DNA of 21,100 bases from a virus. Below the pieces are notes generated by a model, which saw only the letters and a list, made by a program, of their open reading frames with translations, did not search any database and was not told the origin of the DNA. Where the stretch lies: the IMG/VR virus record IMGVR_UViG_3300047457_000327, positions 1 through 21,100 of that record. One strand, given 5' to 3'. This document shows, piece after piece, positions 1 through 8,699 of this stretch (positions within the stretch are counted from its first letter, which is position 1; each line of letters starts with the position of its first letter). The translations under genes and the position numbers were made by a program.

Positions 1-1801
1 GTGCCGCCGGCCTCGCGGCCTGCGGGCGCGTGGCAGGGGCCGGCGTTGCCTCCACCATCTCGAGGATCTCGCGCATCGTCGGGTTTCGGATGCCGCGTTC
101 CTGGAGAGCCTTCTCCGCACGCTTGATGGCATCGCTGCGAACCGGCTTCCCGCGGCTCTGCACGTATGTCTCCGTGACCAAGTCGAGTTCGTCCCGGGAC
201 ATCGTTGCCACGGGCTTGTCGAAGGACTTGTCGAAGTACAGCCACGCATCCTCCTTGACGCCCTTGCCGCGGATCATCACGGCCCTGTCCATGATGTCCT
301 GCAGCTCCTCGCGGTTCAGCTTGCCGCCCTTCATGCGCTGGGTGTAGTCGATCTGCTGCTTGACGCGGTCGGACAGCGCAACGAACTCGCGCCTCGAGTC
401 CGGCTCGTTGTCGAGGAGCTTGTCAAGTCCGGCCTCGTAGATCGTGTTCTTCAGCATGTCCGTGTCGTAGGACGCCTCGAGAATCTTCTCTGGCTGGTTC
501 TGGAGCGACCGGATCTTCGCCCGCAGCTCGAGCGACATCTTCGACCAGTTCTGCCGGATGTAGTTCTGGTCGCCGATGAGGGATGGATTGTCGGCCAGGT
601 CGTACTCAACCTTGGCGTCCGTGCGGATGGTTTCGTTCCGCATCACCCGCTCGGCGTCCTTCGGCTTCAGCCGGCCAAGCGCCTCCGGGCTTATCGGGCG
701 TCCAGCCGCCTGCGCCTGCTCAACCCCGTCGAGGATGGCGTTGTACTCATCCTGCGCCAGCCTGTCCTCCTGCTCGTACTGCTGCCGCAGATTGCCCTGG
801 ACGAGCCGGCGCATCTCAGGGTCCTGTATGCCATCCGCGGCCTCGAGCGCCTCCCTGAGGCTTTCTGGCGGCTTCCCCGGCCCTTCGGCCTCGGGGTAGG
901 TCTTTGGGTCGCTCTTTGCAGACAACGCCCCGCCCGTGCGGATGGAGCCGGTCAGCTCCTCCATCACGGCGCGCTGGCGGTTCCGTTCGATGCTCGTTGA
1001 CATCGCGTCCCGCACCTTGGGATTGACAGCCTGCCGCTCGGCCATGTCATTGAGGAATGCCTCGGCCCCTGCGTAGTCCTTGTCCTCAAGGTATTTCCCG
1101 ACAATGCCTTGCGTGATTCGGTCATATACGACCTGTTTGACGGCCTCCATCTGCGCGCTGTCGGGCGGGATGCCGTTCATCCGAGCCGCCGTTTCCGCCT
1201 CGTTGACGGCGACCTGCATGTTGGCCTCGTAGACCGCCAGCCCGAACTTCTGCCCGGTCGCAGGGTCCACCTGGTCGCGCTGCGCGTGCGCCATGATCGC
1301 CATGTCGGCGCGTGCCTCGGACCTCGCCGTGGCCTCGTTGCCTGCGAAGCTGCTGATCTGCTTCAGCCTGTGCGCGTTGAGCTGCGCCTCGAACTGCAGG
1401 AGGTTCCTCGCGGCGACCCGCTCGTACATCGACCTCGAGGTCGTGTTCGGCATGGCGTCCATCGGTGCAAGCAGCGCGCCACGGACGGAGTCAAGCGTGG
1501 CCTCGTACTGCGCCTCGGCATCGACTCCAGACGTGTTGAGGTACTGCTGCACGAGCGGGGTCGCGCCGCGGATGCCGGCCACGTCGCCGGCCTTGGCGTT
1601 GGCCTCGTCAAGTGCGTCCTGCATGGCGCTGCCGACGCGGAAGGCCACGTTGCCGGCCTGCACCATTGTCTGCCCCAGGCGCTCGATCTGGCGCCCGGTC
1701 ATGTCCTCCATCGGCTGCACGCCCGGTGCGATGAACTGGCCGATGTCGCCGCCGCCCTGCGGAGCGACCTGCGGAACGAAGGTAGTCGGTACGGTCGGCA
1801 T
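1..1801 (-). CDS. Large internal virion (core) protein, partial (C-terminus beyond left edge)
   Basis: An uninterrupted minus-strand reading frame runs from an ATG at 1801 through 600 codons to the left edge without a stop. The start has a GAGGA-type ribosome site about 9 bases upstream and lies 3 bases after the stop of the gp14-family gene. The visible protein is mostly charged, Ala/Gln/Glu-rich helix, with a stretch near residue 585 rich in Pro, Ala and Thr that looks like a linker. Its position directly after the gp14-family core gene matches gp15 of T7-like phages, an ejection protein that enters the periplasm with the DNA. I infer the role from position and helical composition. No lytic transglycosylase motif was noticed in the visible part. 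Confidence 0.75.
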   Translation of the reverse strand, partial: MPTVPTTFVPQVAPQGGGDIGQFIAPGVQPMEDMTGRQIERLGQTMVQAGNVAFRVGSAMQDALDEANAKAGDVAGIRGATPLVQQYLNTSGVDAEAQYEATLDSVRGALLAPMDAMPNTTSRSMYERVAARNLLQFEAQLNAHRLKQISSFAGNEATARSEARADMAIMAHAQRDQVDPATGQKFGLAVYEANMQVAVNEAETAARMNGIPPDSAQMEAVKQVVYDRITQGIVGKYLEDKDYAGAEAFLNDMAERQAVNPKVRDAMSTSIERNRQRAVMEELTGSIRTGGALSAKSDPKTYPEAEGPGKPPESLREALEAADGIQDPEMRRLVQGNLRQQYEQEDRLAQDEYNAILDGVEQAQAAGRPISPEALGRLKPKDAERVMRNETIRTDAKVEYDLADNPSLIGDQNYIRQNWSKMSLELRAKIRSLQNQPEKILEASYDTDMLKNTIYEAGLDKLLDNEPDSRREFVALSDRVKQQIDYTQRMKGGKLNREELQDIMDRAVMIRGKGVKEDAWLYFDKSFDKPVATMSRDELDLVTETYVQSRGKPVRSDAIKRAEKALQERGIRNPTMREILEMVEATPAPATRPQAARPAA

Positions 1802-1804
1802 GGT

Positions 1805-2500
1805 TCAGGTCCTCTGCGTCGATACGCCGGCGAGCAGTTCCTCGAGGCGGCGGTTGCGCGCCCATGTGCTGCCGATGTCAACCGCGCTCCCCAGCAGGCT
1901 CGTGCCGAGGGCAAGGCCGGGATAGATGGTCTGCGACGTGGCCTGCAAGTTCTGTGCCGACAGCCCGGACATCATGGCCTGCGTTCCGAGGTTGAACGCC
2001 TGCAGCTTCGCGGCCTCCTGCGCCCGGACGGTCGCCGCGCTCATGGAAAGGACGTCGATCTCCTTGATGACGTCCATGCTCCCGATGACCTCCGCTGCCG
2101 TCCCCTGCCCGAGGGTCGCACCCCTTGCGGCGAGCGCGGCCCGTGCGCCGGCGCGCTGCTGGCCGTACCCGAGCGTGTAACGCCCGATCTGCTGCTGCCC
2201 CTGCTGCCCGAGCTGCGTGGCCGTGAACTGCGCTCCGCGCTGGTTGACGCGGGCCATCTCAGCCGCGAACCGCTGGTTCTGCGCCTGCATGGCGAGCTGG
2301 TTCTTCTGGTTCTGCGCCGTGTAATACCCGCCGATGGCGCTGTTCACCGCGCCGAAGATCGACACGATGGGGCCGAGCGCAAGCATCCCCTCCGCGAAAC
2401 CAGACGTCGCTATCTGCGGCTGCTGGCCGGTCAGGAGCGTGGACGAATACGTCGGCGACGTCTGGAGCGGTATTGTCGATGCCGTCGCGAATACTGACAT
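1805..2500 (-). CDS. Virion core protein, T7 gp14 family
   Basis: 231 aa. The ATG at 2500 is preceded by GGGAGG at good spacing and lies 1 base after the stop of the tail nozzle gene; a longer frame from 2524 has no such support. An N-terminal hydrophobic stretch (about residues 35-60, Ala/Gly/Ile-rich) is followed by a long Gln/Ala-rich helical region. The mid-protein pattern ARAALAARGATLGQGTAAEV, followed by an acidic Asp-Val-Ile-Lys-Glu-Ile-Asp segment, is characteristic of gp14-family internal virion proteins. In T7 this protein forms part of the ejected core and sits in the outer membrane during infection. The family call is from remembered sequence pattern and genome position. Confidence 0.82.
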   Translation of the reverse strand: MSVFATASTIPLQTSPTYSSTLLTGQQPQIATSGFAEGMLALGPIVSIFGAVNSAIGGYYTAQNQKNQLAMQAQNQRFAAEMARVNQRGAQFTATQLGQQGQQQIGRYTLGYGQQRAGARAALAARGATLGQGTAAEVIGSMDVIKEIDVLSMSAATVRAQEAAKLQAFNLGTQAMMSGLSAQNLQATSQTIYPGLALGTSLLGSAVDIGSTWARNRRLEELLAGVSTQRT

Positions 2501-2501
2501 G

Positions 2502-5198
2502 TCAGCCTCCCAGCACGACCTCAAGGGTCATGCCAACGATGGTGAGCGGGAGCGGGTCGGACTGACGGACGTACACCTGCCCGCTTGCCTTCCATGACGG
2601 CGTGAGATCGACGTCAACCTCGTCCGACTTCAGCGCCGGCGGCGAACCATACGGCTCGGTGGTGCGCTGCTTCACCTCGGTGAGGTTGTCGGCGTCTGGG
2701 CCGACGAAGATGCCGCTCGACTTGAACACGCGCAGCCACGCCTTGTTGACGTTCTTGAAGCGGCCCTGCCCGTAGCCATCCACGTTCATGGTGATCGGCA
2801 GCGTCTGCAGGTCGCTCTCGTATGGAAGTCCAACCTGCACGACCGTGCATGGCCTCTGGAGCGTCACCGCGCCGGCGCTGACCGTAGCCTGCGGGAGGAC
2901 GGCTCCGTCGCCGAGGATGCTGACAGTCTTGCCGTTCAGGTGCGACAGGCCGCTGACGGTGTCACGCGCCCACGCCCAATTCGCTGTCGCCGTGTTCTGC
3001 AATTCCACCGGGAGCGTTTTGTCAACGCGCCCGAACGCCTGCGTCGTGAGCGATACGCTGGTGATCGTGATGCGATACTTGTTGCCGGAAGAGTCCGTGA
3101 GGACTATGCAATCGCCGACGTCCGTCGTTCCAGGGGACGCGAAGATCGGAGCAGACGAAATGATCTGCAACGACACGCTCGGGTCATATGGCGCCCCCGT
3201 GACCGTCACGGTCGTGGCTCCGGTGTTCGTGCCGTCGTAGGTCAGCCCGCTGTCCACGAAGAAGCAGTCCTCGAGGTCGCCGATCTGCCGGCTCGCCATG
3301 CGCTCCACGTACCGCTTCGTCACGCCGCCGATGGTGCGCTTTACAACCACGTACAGGCGATCCTCCGTACCCTCGGCCACGGCCGTGCATGACTCGAACG
3401 TGCCGTCCGTGTCGTGCCAGTGCCATGCGCCGATCTGCTGCTCCGGGATGTACGTCAGTCCGAGCAGGTATCCAGTCGATGACACGAACCACAGCAGCGG
3501 CTGCGGCGACTTGCTGTAGCACATGTCGCTGATGTCGTAGTTGTCGAACAGGTGCGCGGCGCGCAATGACAGGTCGCCCGTGACGAACCCGCTGGCCTGC
3601 CATGAGTACCCGAGTTCGCGAACATGGCCTCCGCGTGCCGCGCAGTAGACCACCGTGTTGTTGACGATGGACGGCTGCACGTTGCTGGCGCCGATGTACG
3701 ACTGCGGCCGGACGGAGATCGTGGTCGGGGTGATGACGTCGCTGTTGACCGGGGACACGCGCCATTCCGCGCCGCTGGTGAGCAGCAGGAGCTGCGTGAG
3801 CGGGACGATGTGCCGGATCGTGTTCGCCTCCCGCGCAGCCACCCGGAAGTTCACCCGGTCGGTGTCCTGCAGCGGGATGTGGTACGACATGTCGTTCTCC
3901 GTACCAGTTTGCGTCATCCACAGTGTCTGCGGTGAGTTCGTGGTTCCGGCGAACACGCGGCGCTGCTCGAAGTACGACACGGCTCCCGGATAGTTTCCGC
4001 TTGATGCGAACACCGTTTCCGTGAGCGGTGGCGAGATCGACATGTCCGGCGCAATGTTGTTGTCAACGAATGAAGTTCCGCTGGTCTGCCCGATGTACCC
4101 GTACAGACCGCTCTGGCGCTTGTAGACGTTGTATCTCGCAGCTCCGGTCACGGATGTCCAGCTGATCGTGTTGTATGCACCAGGGAGCGAAAGATTGTTG
4201 GTCGCAGATGCACTTCCAGATGCCGGCGTTTCGTCCGTTCCTGCTTCCGATATCGCCGTCACCACGTAATAGTTTGTGATGTCCAGAACCGGCGAAGTGA
4301 CTTGGATAGTCCCTCCTGACGTATACGTTCCTCCGAAGTTCGTCGGACTCGCATCCAAATAGTCAAGAAGTTCCAGCGTTGTCGATGTCGGAAACGATTT
4401 GACCGTGAAGTACTTGTTGTTGATATTGGTTACACCACCGACACCAGTGATGTAGATAGTGTCGCCAGTACTCAAAAGCAGGTTCTGAATCGCTGCCGAA
4501 ATCGTAATGTGGTCCGTCCCGGTGTTTACGCCAGTGATTGCAATGGTTGCTCCGAGCGTAGGAGTGACGGTCGGAGTTCCTGGCGCACTGATGTTCGGAC
4601 CGAACGTGATGGCAGTGAGCGTCCAGCTCGTCGCTCCGAGCCGACGCAACTCTCTTGGAGCGTAGTTCGGGTGGACGAGCGTTAGGACATCCGCCGACTG
4701 CACGTAGTGGATGTCGAACAGGTCAGCCTCCGCATACGGGTTCGGAATCTCGTAGATCCCGGTTGGCAACGGATACCAGTAGGTCGCATTTGGTGGCGCG
4801 TTGCCCGTCGTGTTGGCAATGCAGTAGTAGTTCACGCCGCCGCTGGAGACAATGTTTCCGACAACGTAGGCAGTGGCACCGTCATACGCCGCTGGAGTTC
4901 CAGGCCCAAGCGTGGCTCCCTGCGTGTGGAACCGGATGTACCCGGCGCCCAGCTCGATGACCATCGTCTGCGTCGTGCTGTAGGTGAACGGCAGCAGGCG
5001 CACCTTCTTGGTCGAGTCCTTCACCTCGCAGACGAACGCGAAGCCTGCGCGGTTCTCGGCAGGACCCTGCGGCATGGCGACGAAGTTCCGCAGCTTCGCG
5101 GCCCCGGTCTGGAACTTGGCGTCATCGATGCGGCCGAACATCTCCGGCGATATCTCGCCGCCCGCGAAGGATCGGAAGTATGAGCGGGTGCTTGCCAT
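2502..5198 (-). CDS. Tail tube/nozzle protein (tail tubular protein B-like)
   Basis: 898 aa. The N-terminus has the typical nozzle signature: GGEISPEMFGR, then an Asn-Phe-Val segment and Pro-Gln-Gly-Pro within the first 50 residues. Residues about 210-310 look like the repeat unit annotated in phage tail proteins as a ubiquitin-activating E1 FCCH-like domain (Gly-Asp-Thr-Ile-Tyr-Ile-Thr-Gly, Asn-Asn-Lys-Tyr-Phe-Thr-Val). A fibronectin-III-like segment follows (Ala-Arg-Tyr-Asn-Val-Tyr-Lys). The rest is beta-rich. DNA for the FCCH-like segment is much lower in GC than its surroundings (about 49% at 4261-4560 by hand count). The gene follows tube protein A by 3 bases. The ribosome site is weak, consistent with coupling. 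The protein should form the distal tail through which DNA leaves. Confidence 0.85.
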   Translation of the reverse strand: MASTRSYFRSFAGGEISPEMFGRIDDAKFQTGAAKLRNFVAMPQGPAENRAGFAFVCEVKDSTKKVRLLPFTYSTTQTMVIELGAGYIRFHTQGATLGPGTPAAYDGATAYVVGNIVSSGGVNYYCIANTTGNAPPNATYWYPLPTGIYEIPNPYAEADLFDIHYVQSADVLTLVHPNYAPRELRRLGATSWTLTAITFGPNISAPGTPTVTPTLGATIAITGVNTGTDHITISAAIQNLLLSTGDTIYITGVGGVTNINNKYFTVKSFPTSTTLELLDYLDASPTNFGGTYTSGGTIQVTSPVLDITNYYVVTAISEAGTDETPASGSASATNNLSLPGAYNTISWTSVTGAARYNVYKRQSGLYGYIGQTSGTSFVDNNIAPDMSISPPLTETVFASSGNYPGAVSYFEQRRVFAGTTNSPQTLWMTQTGTENDMSYHIPLQDTDRVNFRVAAREANTIRHIVPLTQLLLLTSGAEWRVSPVNSDVITPTTISVRPQSYIGASNVQPSIVNNTVVYCAARGGHVRELGYSWQASGFVTGDLSLRAAHLFDNYDISDMCYSKSPQPLLWFVSSTGYLLGLTYIPEQQIGAWHWHDTDGTFESCTAVAEGTEDRLYVVVKRTIGGVTKRYVERMASRQIGDLEDCFFVDSGLTYDGTNTGATTVTVTGAPYDPSVSLQIISSAPIFASPGTTDVGDCIVLTDSSGNKYRITITSVSLTTQAFGRVDKTLPVELQNTATANWAWARDTVSGLSHLNGKTVSILGDGAVLPQATVSAGAVTLQRPCTVVQVGLPYESDLQTLPITMNVDGYGQGRFKNVNKAWLRVFKSSGIFVGPDADNLTEVKQRTTEPYGSPPALKSDEVDVDLTPSWKASGQVYVRQSDPLPLTIVGMTLEVVLGG

Positions 5199-5201
5199 GT
5201 T

Positions 5202-5882
5202 TCAGCGTCCAGAGATCCATGCCGTGACGTGCTGCGGCTTGACGTCGCGCTGGTTGGCGTCGGACGCCCTGGCCTGCGCGAGGAAGCCCATCGCGATCTG
5301 GCGCTGGCGGTTGCCCTCGGAGGCGCCCTCCGTACCCTTCACGACCGGGCCGGCAAGCATCGACGCCAGGTAGTGCGAAAGCGCGATGGCGAACAGCGGA
5401 TCGAACTTGGTCGGATCGGTCACCAGCGCCTGGTATCGCAGGAGCGCGTTCTCCTGGTTGGTGTAGATGACCTTGTTCCCGAGCGTGTCAGTCTCGATCA
5501 CGTACTCCTGCGGCACGTACACGCCTGCGCCCGGGAGCGGCGGCGTGATCCACCCGTAGCCGTAGCGGTCGGCCGGATAGGCGCGGATCGAGTAGTCGCT
5601 CTCGGCCTCCGGCGGCAGCACGGCCACGGCCGTGAGCATGTCGGCCGGCACGCCGTAGGCGTACTTCCACATGGTGTACGGCATCGTCACCTGCGCGAGG
5701 CTGACGCGCCTCGAGGCGAACGACCATGTGTGCATCTGCAGGAGGCTGTCCCGTGCGATTGGGTAGAACCGGGCGCAATGCTCGGACTGCGCGGACCCCT
5801 CCGGCGGGTCGATGCTCGCGACGGTCGCATCGTCGCCGAGGTGCGCCAGCGCGAGGTTGCAGATTTCCACGACTGACGGCAT
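5202..5882 (-). CDS. Tail tube adaptor (tail tubular protein A / gp11-like)
   Basis: 226 aa, the usual size for gp11-like or P22 gp4-like adaptors that join the portal to the tail nozzle. The N-terminus (VVEICNLALAHLGDDATVAS) followed by a cluster of aromatic and Arg residues with Trp-Ser-Phe-Ala is the recognised start of this family: 'ICN.AL..LG' then 'R..L....W.FA'. The ATG at 5882 has GGGAGG five to six bases upstream. It is the first gene after the hairpin terminator at 5905-5933 and lies 3 bases ahead of the nozzle gene, the standard podovirus order A then B. Confidence 0.82.
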   Translation of the reverse strand: MPSVVEICNLALAHLGDDATVASIDPPEGSAQSEHCARFYPIARDSLLQMHTWSFASRRVSLAQVTMPYTMWKYAYGVPADMLTAVAVLPPEAESDYSIRAYPADRYGYGWITPPLPGAGVYVPQEYVIETDTLGNKVIYTNQENALLRYQALVTDPTKFDPLFAIALSHYLASMLAGPVVKGTEGASEGNRQRQIAMGFLAQARASDANQRDVKPQHVTAWISGR

Positions 5883-5904
5883 GGGCGCCTCCCGTTCCGA
5901 AAGA

Positions 5905-5933
5905 GGGGGGTCGGGGTTTCCCTCCGACCCCCC
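5905..5933 (-). terminator. Hairpin terminator between capsid and tail genes
   Basis: A perfect 10-bp stem (GGGGGGTCGG, 5905-5914, with CCGACCCCCC, 5924-5933) encloses a 9-base loop. Read on the minus strand it is followed by CTCTTTC, a short pyrimidine tract, so it can act as a leaky intrinsic terminator for the leftward operon. It sits in the 62-bp gap after the 65-aa gene and before tail tube A. That gap is the largest between genes in the structural block. Confidence 0.6.
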
Positions 5934-5944
5934 CGTGAGTCACG

Positions 5945-6142
5945 TCAATCCGCAGCATCGGCCGCAGCCGACCGTGGACGTCGCAGCTTGCGAACAGGCT
6001 GCTCCGGCTCCTCGGTCGTTTCCGGCGCGGTGTCGATGTACTCGAGGTTCGTGTTGCGAACGCCGTTGTACTCGAACACCTCGCCTTCCTGACGCAGGTG
6101 GTTGTCCACGAAGCACAGGACCTTTGCCTTGACCTTTGCCAT
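5945..6142 (-). CDS. Small hypothetical protein downstream of capsid cement (65 aa)
   Basis: 65 aa. The ATG at 6142 has a strong AGGAGG six bases upstream. The N-terminal half (KVLCFVDNHLRQEGEVFEYN) looks like a small beta domain of the kind often found next to capsid genes. The C-terminal half is an acidic then basic disordered tail rich in Glu, Pro, Arg and Ala. It lies 12 bases after the cement gene and before the terminator, so it should be co-expressed at capsid levels. Function is unknown; a minor head protein is a guess from position only. Confidence 0.72.
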   Translation of the reverse strand: MAKVKAKVLCFVDNHLRQEGEVFEYNGVRNTNLEYIDTAPETTEEPEQPVRKLRRPRSAAADAAD

Positions 6143-6154
6143 TGATTCCTCCTA

Positions 6155-6625
6155 TCAGATCACGTTGCTGACGGCGAACCCAGAGGCGTAGAACTTGCGT
6201 CCGTCCTGGATGTCCTTCACGATCTGCGCGAGGATGGTGCCGGTGGTCGGCGACGAGGCCGTGGTGTACTGCGCTCCGAGGTAACGCTCGCCGAGGCTGG
6301 CGACCGCGGGCGGGATGGGAACCACGAACTGCGCGCCGGCGGTGAGGCTGGCAACGGCAACTGCTCCGGTGCTGCCGATGACGGTCGGGCTGGAGAGCGC
6401 GGCGTTGTCATCGGTAACGACCTGCATGGTGACGCTTCCGGTGCCGGCGAAACCGACCACGACGGTGAAGACCATGAACAGGTCATTGCCTTCGCCAATG
6501 TCCCTGGCGGTGCCGAGGTCAATGGTGTCGGTGGACACGGCCGTGGCCGTGATCGGACCCTGTCCGGTGATGGCGCTGCCGGGGTTGTTGCTGCCCGACA
6601 CGACGAGAAGACGATCAGTAATCAT
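6155..6625 (-). CDS. Capsid cement (decoration) protein, Bbp16 family
   Basis: 156 aa, Val/Thr/Ala-rich and predicted to be all beta. Recognisable family elements are Thr-Ile-Asp-Leu-Gly-Thr-Ala-Arg-Asp-Ile-Gly near residue 35, then Asp-Asp-Asn-Ala-Ala-Leu-Ser-Ser-Pro and a Glu-Arg-Tyr-Leu-Gly-Ala-Gln-Tyr segment. These match the Bbp16-type cement proteins that clamp capsomers of BPP-1-like heads. The gene follows the major capsid gene by 24 bases and has AAGGAA eight bases before its ATG. It should be made in amounts similar to the capsid protein. The family call is from remembered sequence pattern plus gene order. Confidence 0.85.
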   Translation of the reverse strand: MITDRLLVVSGSNNPGSAITGQGPITATAVSTDTIDLGTARDIGEGNDLFMVFTVVVGFAGTGSVTMQVVTDDNAALSSPTVIGSTGAVAVASLTAGAQFVVPIPPAVASLGERYLGAQYTTASSPTTGTILAQIVKDIQDGRKFYASGFAVSNVI

Positions 6626-6649
6626 TGTGTGCTTCCTTCCTGTGTCCTA

Positions 6650-7666
6650 TCAGGACACGAGCGATTCGGTGTTGAGGATGGCATCGCAGCAACGCAGCGG
6701 GACGCCCTGGAACGACAGCCACGAGTACGGCGTGCCGAACTGCGACACGGCCTCGTTGACCTTGAGGACGTACTGGCTGCGGTCCATCGCCTGGATGGCA
6801 AGGCCGGAGTGGACGGTGCGGTTCATGTAGAACGCCGCCCGACCCATCGCCATGTTGGGGATGCGGTAGAGCGCACGGCTCATCAGCTTGATGATGGCCG
6901 TCGCATCGCCGACCTCCTGCGTGCCGGTCTGGGTCATCAGGTCGCCGACGTCGATGTTGCAGATGCGGACCACGTAGCGCCAGTCCTTCACGACCAGGCC
7001 GTTCTTCCACTGGTAGCGCGTGGCGTAAGCCTGGAGGCGGTTGCTGCCGTCGTAGACGGTCTGCTCGCCGAGATCCTCGTGCATCAGGCCGGCCTGCGAA
7101 CCCTTCGGGAAGGGGCAGTACACGGTGTTGTCGCCCCACACGACGAGGTAAATCGAGGTGTTGTCAGAACCAGAGCCTCCGGCCTTCAGGACGTTCTGGC
7201 CGTTGCCGGCGGTGCTGCTGGAGTACCGGGTCGCGAGGCCGAGGAACTGCTTCGGATCGGTGGCGGGGTTGCCGTAGAACAGCGTGGTCGCCTGCGTCTG
7301 GTTCATGGCCTCGAGGAAGGCCACGTCCTCGGACAGACGGAACTGCGCCGTGTTGCCGTTGAGCAGGGCGAGATCCTTGTCAACCTCGCTGCGCGCCTCG
7401 AGGATGCCGCAAGCCTCATCGACCTGCGCGGTCGTGGACTTGCTGCTGGGGATGCCCTGGTTGAGGGCGCGCCAGTACACGGTCGGAAGGCCGGTGCGGA
7501 TCACGACGCGGTCGCCGGTGGGCAGGTTGCCCTCCTTGAACACGCAGTCGGTGAGGATCTCGTTAGTCTGCGAGAGAAGTTCGGCGATGACCGGGATGCG
7601 GCCCTCGGGGTCGGTGCGCTTCGCCCAATCGGCGAGCGTCAGGTTGCTGGTGGAAAGAGTTGCCAT
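6650..7666 (-). CDS. Major capsid protein, GP7 (epsilon15/BPP-1) type
   Basis: 338 aa, close to the epsilon15 gp7 length. It begins with the family start ATLSTSNLTLADWAKRTDP and contains a segment with Asn-Leu-Pro-Thr-Gly-Asp-Arg-Val-Val-Ile-Arg-Thr-Gly-Leu-Pro, matching the GP7 family consensus as I remember it. The family has an HK97 fold with no gp5-like leader cleavage. The ATG at 7666 has AAGGAG eight bases upstream, a strong site as expected for the most abundant virion protein. It lies between the scaffold and cement genes, the conserved order in this lineage. Confidence 0.92.
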   Translation of the reverse strand: MATLSTSNLTLADWAKRTDPEGRIPVIAELLSQTNEILTDCVFKEGNLPTGDRVVIRTGLPTVYWRALNQGIPSSKSTTAQVDEACGILEARSEVDKDLALLNGNTAQFRLSEDVAFLEAMNQTQATTLFYGNPATDPKQFLGLATRYSSSTAGNGQNVLKAGGSGSDNTSIYLVVWGDNTVYCPFPKGSQAGLMHEDLGEQTVYDGSNRLQAYATRYQWKNGLVVKDWRYVVRICNIDVGDLMTQTGTQEVGDATAIIKLMSRALYRIPNMAMGRAAFYMNRTVHSGLAIQAMDRSQYVLKVNEAVSQFGTPYSWLSFQGVPLRCCDAILNTESLVS

Positions 7667-7690
7667 TGTGTTGGCTCCTTGCGGTGTGGG

Positions 7691-8380
7691 TTAGGACTGA
7701 CTGTACAGAGCATCGGCGAGGTCATTGAACGAGCGCGGGCCGGCGGGCTTTGCCGCACCCTTCGTTCCCGTGACCATCCGATCCTCACTGATTGCCTTGC
7801 CTGCGCGGAACATGAACCGGATCACCTCCGGGTGGTTCCCCAGGCCAGACTCGTTGAGCAGCGAGCGGAGTTCGGTCGTTCCGAACGCATCGAGCGCCTT
7901 CTTCGCGACGGAAAGGTTCTCCGACAGCTTCTCGCCGCCGAACTCCTTGTCGCCCTTGGATGAGTCGGCCCATCCCGTGCGAATCGCCTCGATCTGCGCC
8001 ATCTGACGCTCGGCCATCTTGGGGGCCATTGCGTCGAGGACGCGCTGCGCGGCCTCCTGCGACAGGTTGAGTTCGCGGGCGACCTCGGAGTACGTGGTCA
8101 GGACCTCGGCATCGAACTGCTTGCCTTCGGGAACCTTGAACTCGTACTTCTCCGGCGCGGCCTGCGGCTTGGCTTCCGCCTTCGCCTCGGTTGCCGGCTG
8201 ATCGCCCGCGACGGTTTCCGCAGCGGCCGTCGTTGCGGCTTGCGGCTCCTGGGTCGCGGTGGGCTTCTGCCCGTCCCCGTAGAGCTTCGCGGCCGTCGCC
8301 GCTGCGCCTTCAGGGGCCGAAGATGACGGGGCGGCATTAGTGGTCGTTGCTGCCGCTTCCACCATCGATGGTTCGTTCAT
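7691..8380 (-). CDS. Capsid scaffolding protein
   Basis: 229 aa, acidic. The first 80 residues are low-complexity Ala/Thr/Pro/Glu, presumably disordered. They are followed by Lys-Tyr-Glu-Phe-Lys-Val-Pro-Glu-Gly and a long helical region (residues 95-200), then a short Arg/Lys-rich C-terminal part. This layout, position immediately before the major capsid gene, and length are typical of podovirus scaffolds. The ATG at 8380 has AAGGAG upstream and overlaps the end of the Bbp19-like gene by 44 bases in another frame. The function follows from position and composition; scaffolds share little sequence. Confidence 0.82.
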   Translation of the reverse strand: MNEPSMVEAAATTTNAAPSSSAPEGAAATAAKLYGDGQKPTATQEPQAATTAAAETVAGDQPATEAKAEAKPQAAPEKYEFKVPEGKQFDAEVLTTYSEVARELNLSQEAAQRVLDAMAPKMAERQMAQIEAIRTGWADSSKGDKEFGGEKLSENLSVAKKALDAFGTTELRSLLNESGLGNHPEVIRFMFRAGKAISEDRMVTGTKGAAKPAGPRSFNDLADALYSQS

Positions 8381-8684
8381 TCGTGTTCTCCTTCATCATC
8401 ACGGGATACAGCTCTGGACACTGGGCATGGACGATGGCGAGCATCCGAAGCCCGTAGTTCCTGTTCCCCTCGGCGAAGGCCATTGCCATCGCGTTGGTGT
8501 TGAACGACGAGCGGAAGATGCCGGCAGCGTCGAGGAGCCGCCAGATGACCCTGCGGCCCCTCTTGTTGCCCATGAGCCACTTGACGTCGCCCTCCTCGTT
8601 ATCGCGGTCCAGTCGTTCGCGTAGGTCGCGCTGCGCCTTCGCCTTCTCCTGGCCCCGCAGGTCGAGCGGGTCATAGTTGCTCAC
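8337..8684 (-). CDS. Bbp19 family protein
   Basis: 115 aa starting at a GTG (8684) with AGGA seven to eight bases upstream; no in-frame ATG is better placed. The core segment with Arg-Val-Ile-Trp-Arg-Leu-Leu-Asp-Ala-Ala-Gly-Ile-Phe-Arg-Ser-Ser-Phe, followed by Glu-Gly-Asn-Arg-Asn-Tyr-Gly-Leu, is the signature of the Bbp19 family, found in the head module of BPP-1-like phages next to scaffold genes. Its biochemical role is unknown. The 3' end overlaps the scaffold start by 44 bases, so the two are probably translationally linked. Confidence 0.82.
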   Translation of the reverse strand: MSNYDPLDLRGQEKAKAQRDLRERLDRDNEEGDVKWLMGNKRGRRVIWRLLDAAGIFRSSFNTNAMAMAFAEGNRNYGLRMLAIVHAQCPELYPVMMKENTNERTIDGGSGSNDH

Positions 8685-8699
8685 GATGCCATCCTATCA

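Noticed and set aside
1109-2497. Long plus-strand open frame of 462 codons
   Set aside because: It lies antisense to the gp14-family gene and the large core protein, both with ribosome sites and recognisable sequence. Its product is Arg/His/Leu-rich, typical of antisense frames in high-GC DNA.
6629-7963. Plus-strand open frame of 444 codons
   Set aside because: It is antisense to the major capsid and scaffold genes; composition is that of a shadow frame.
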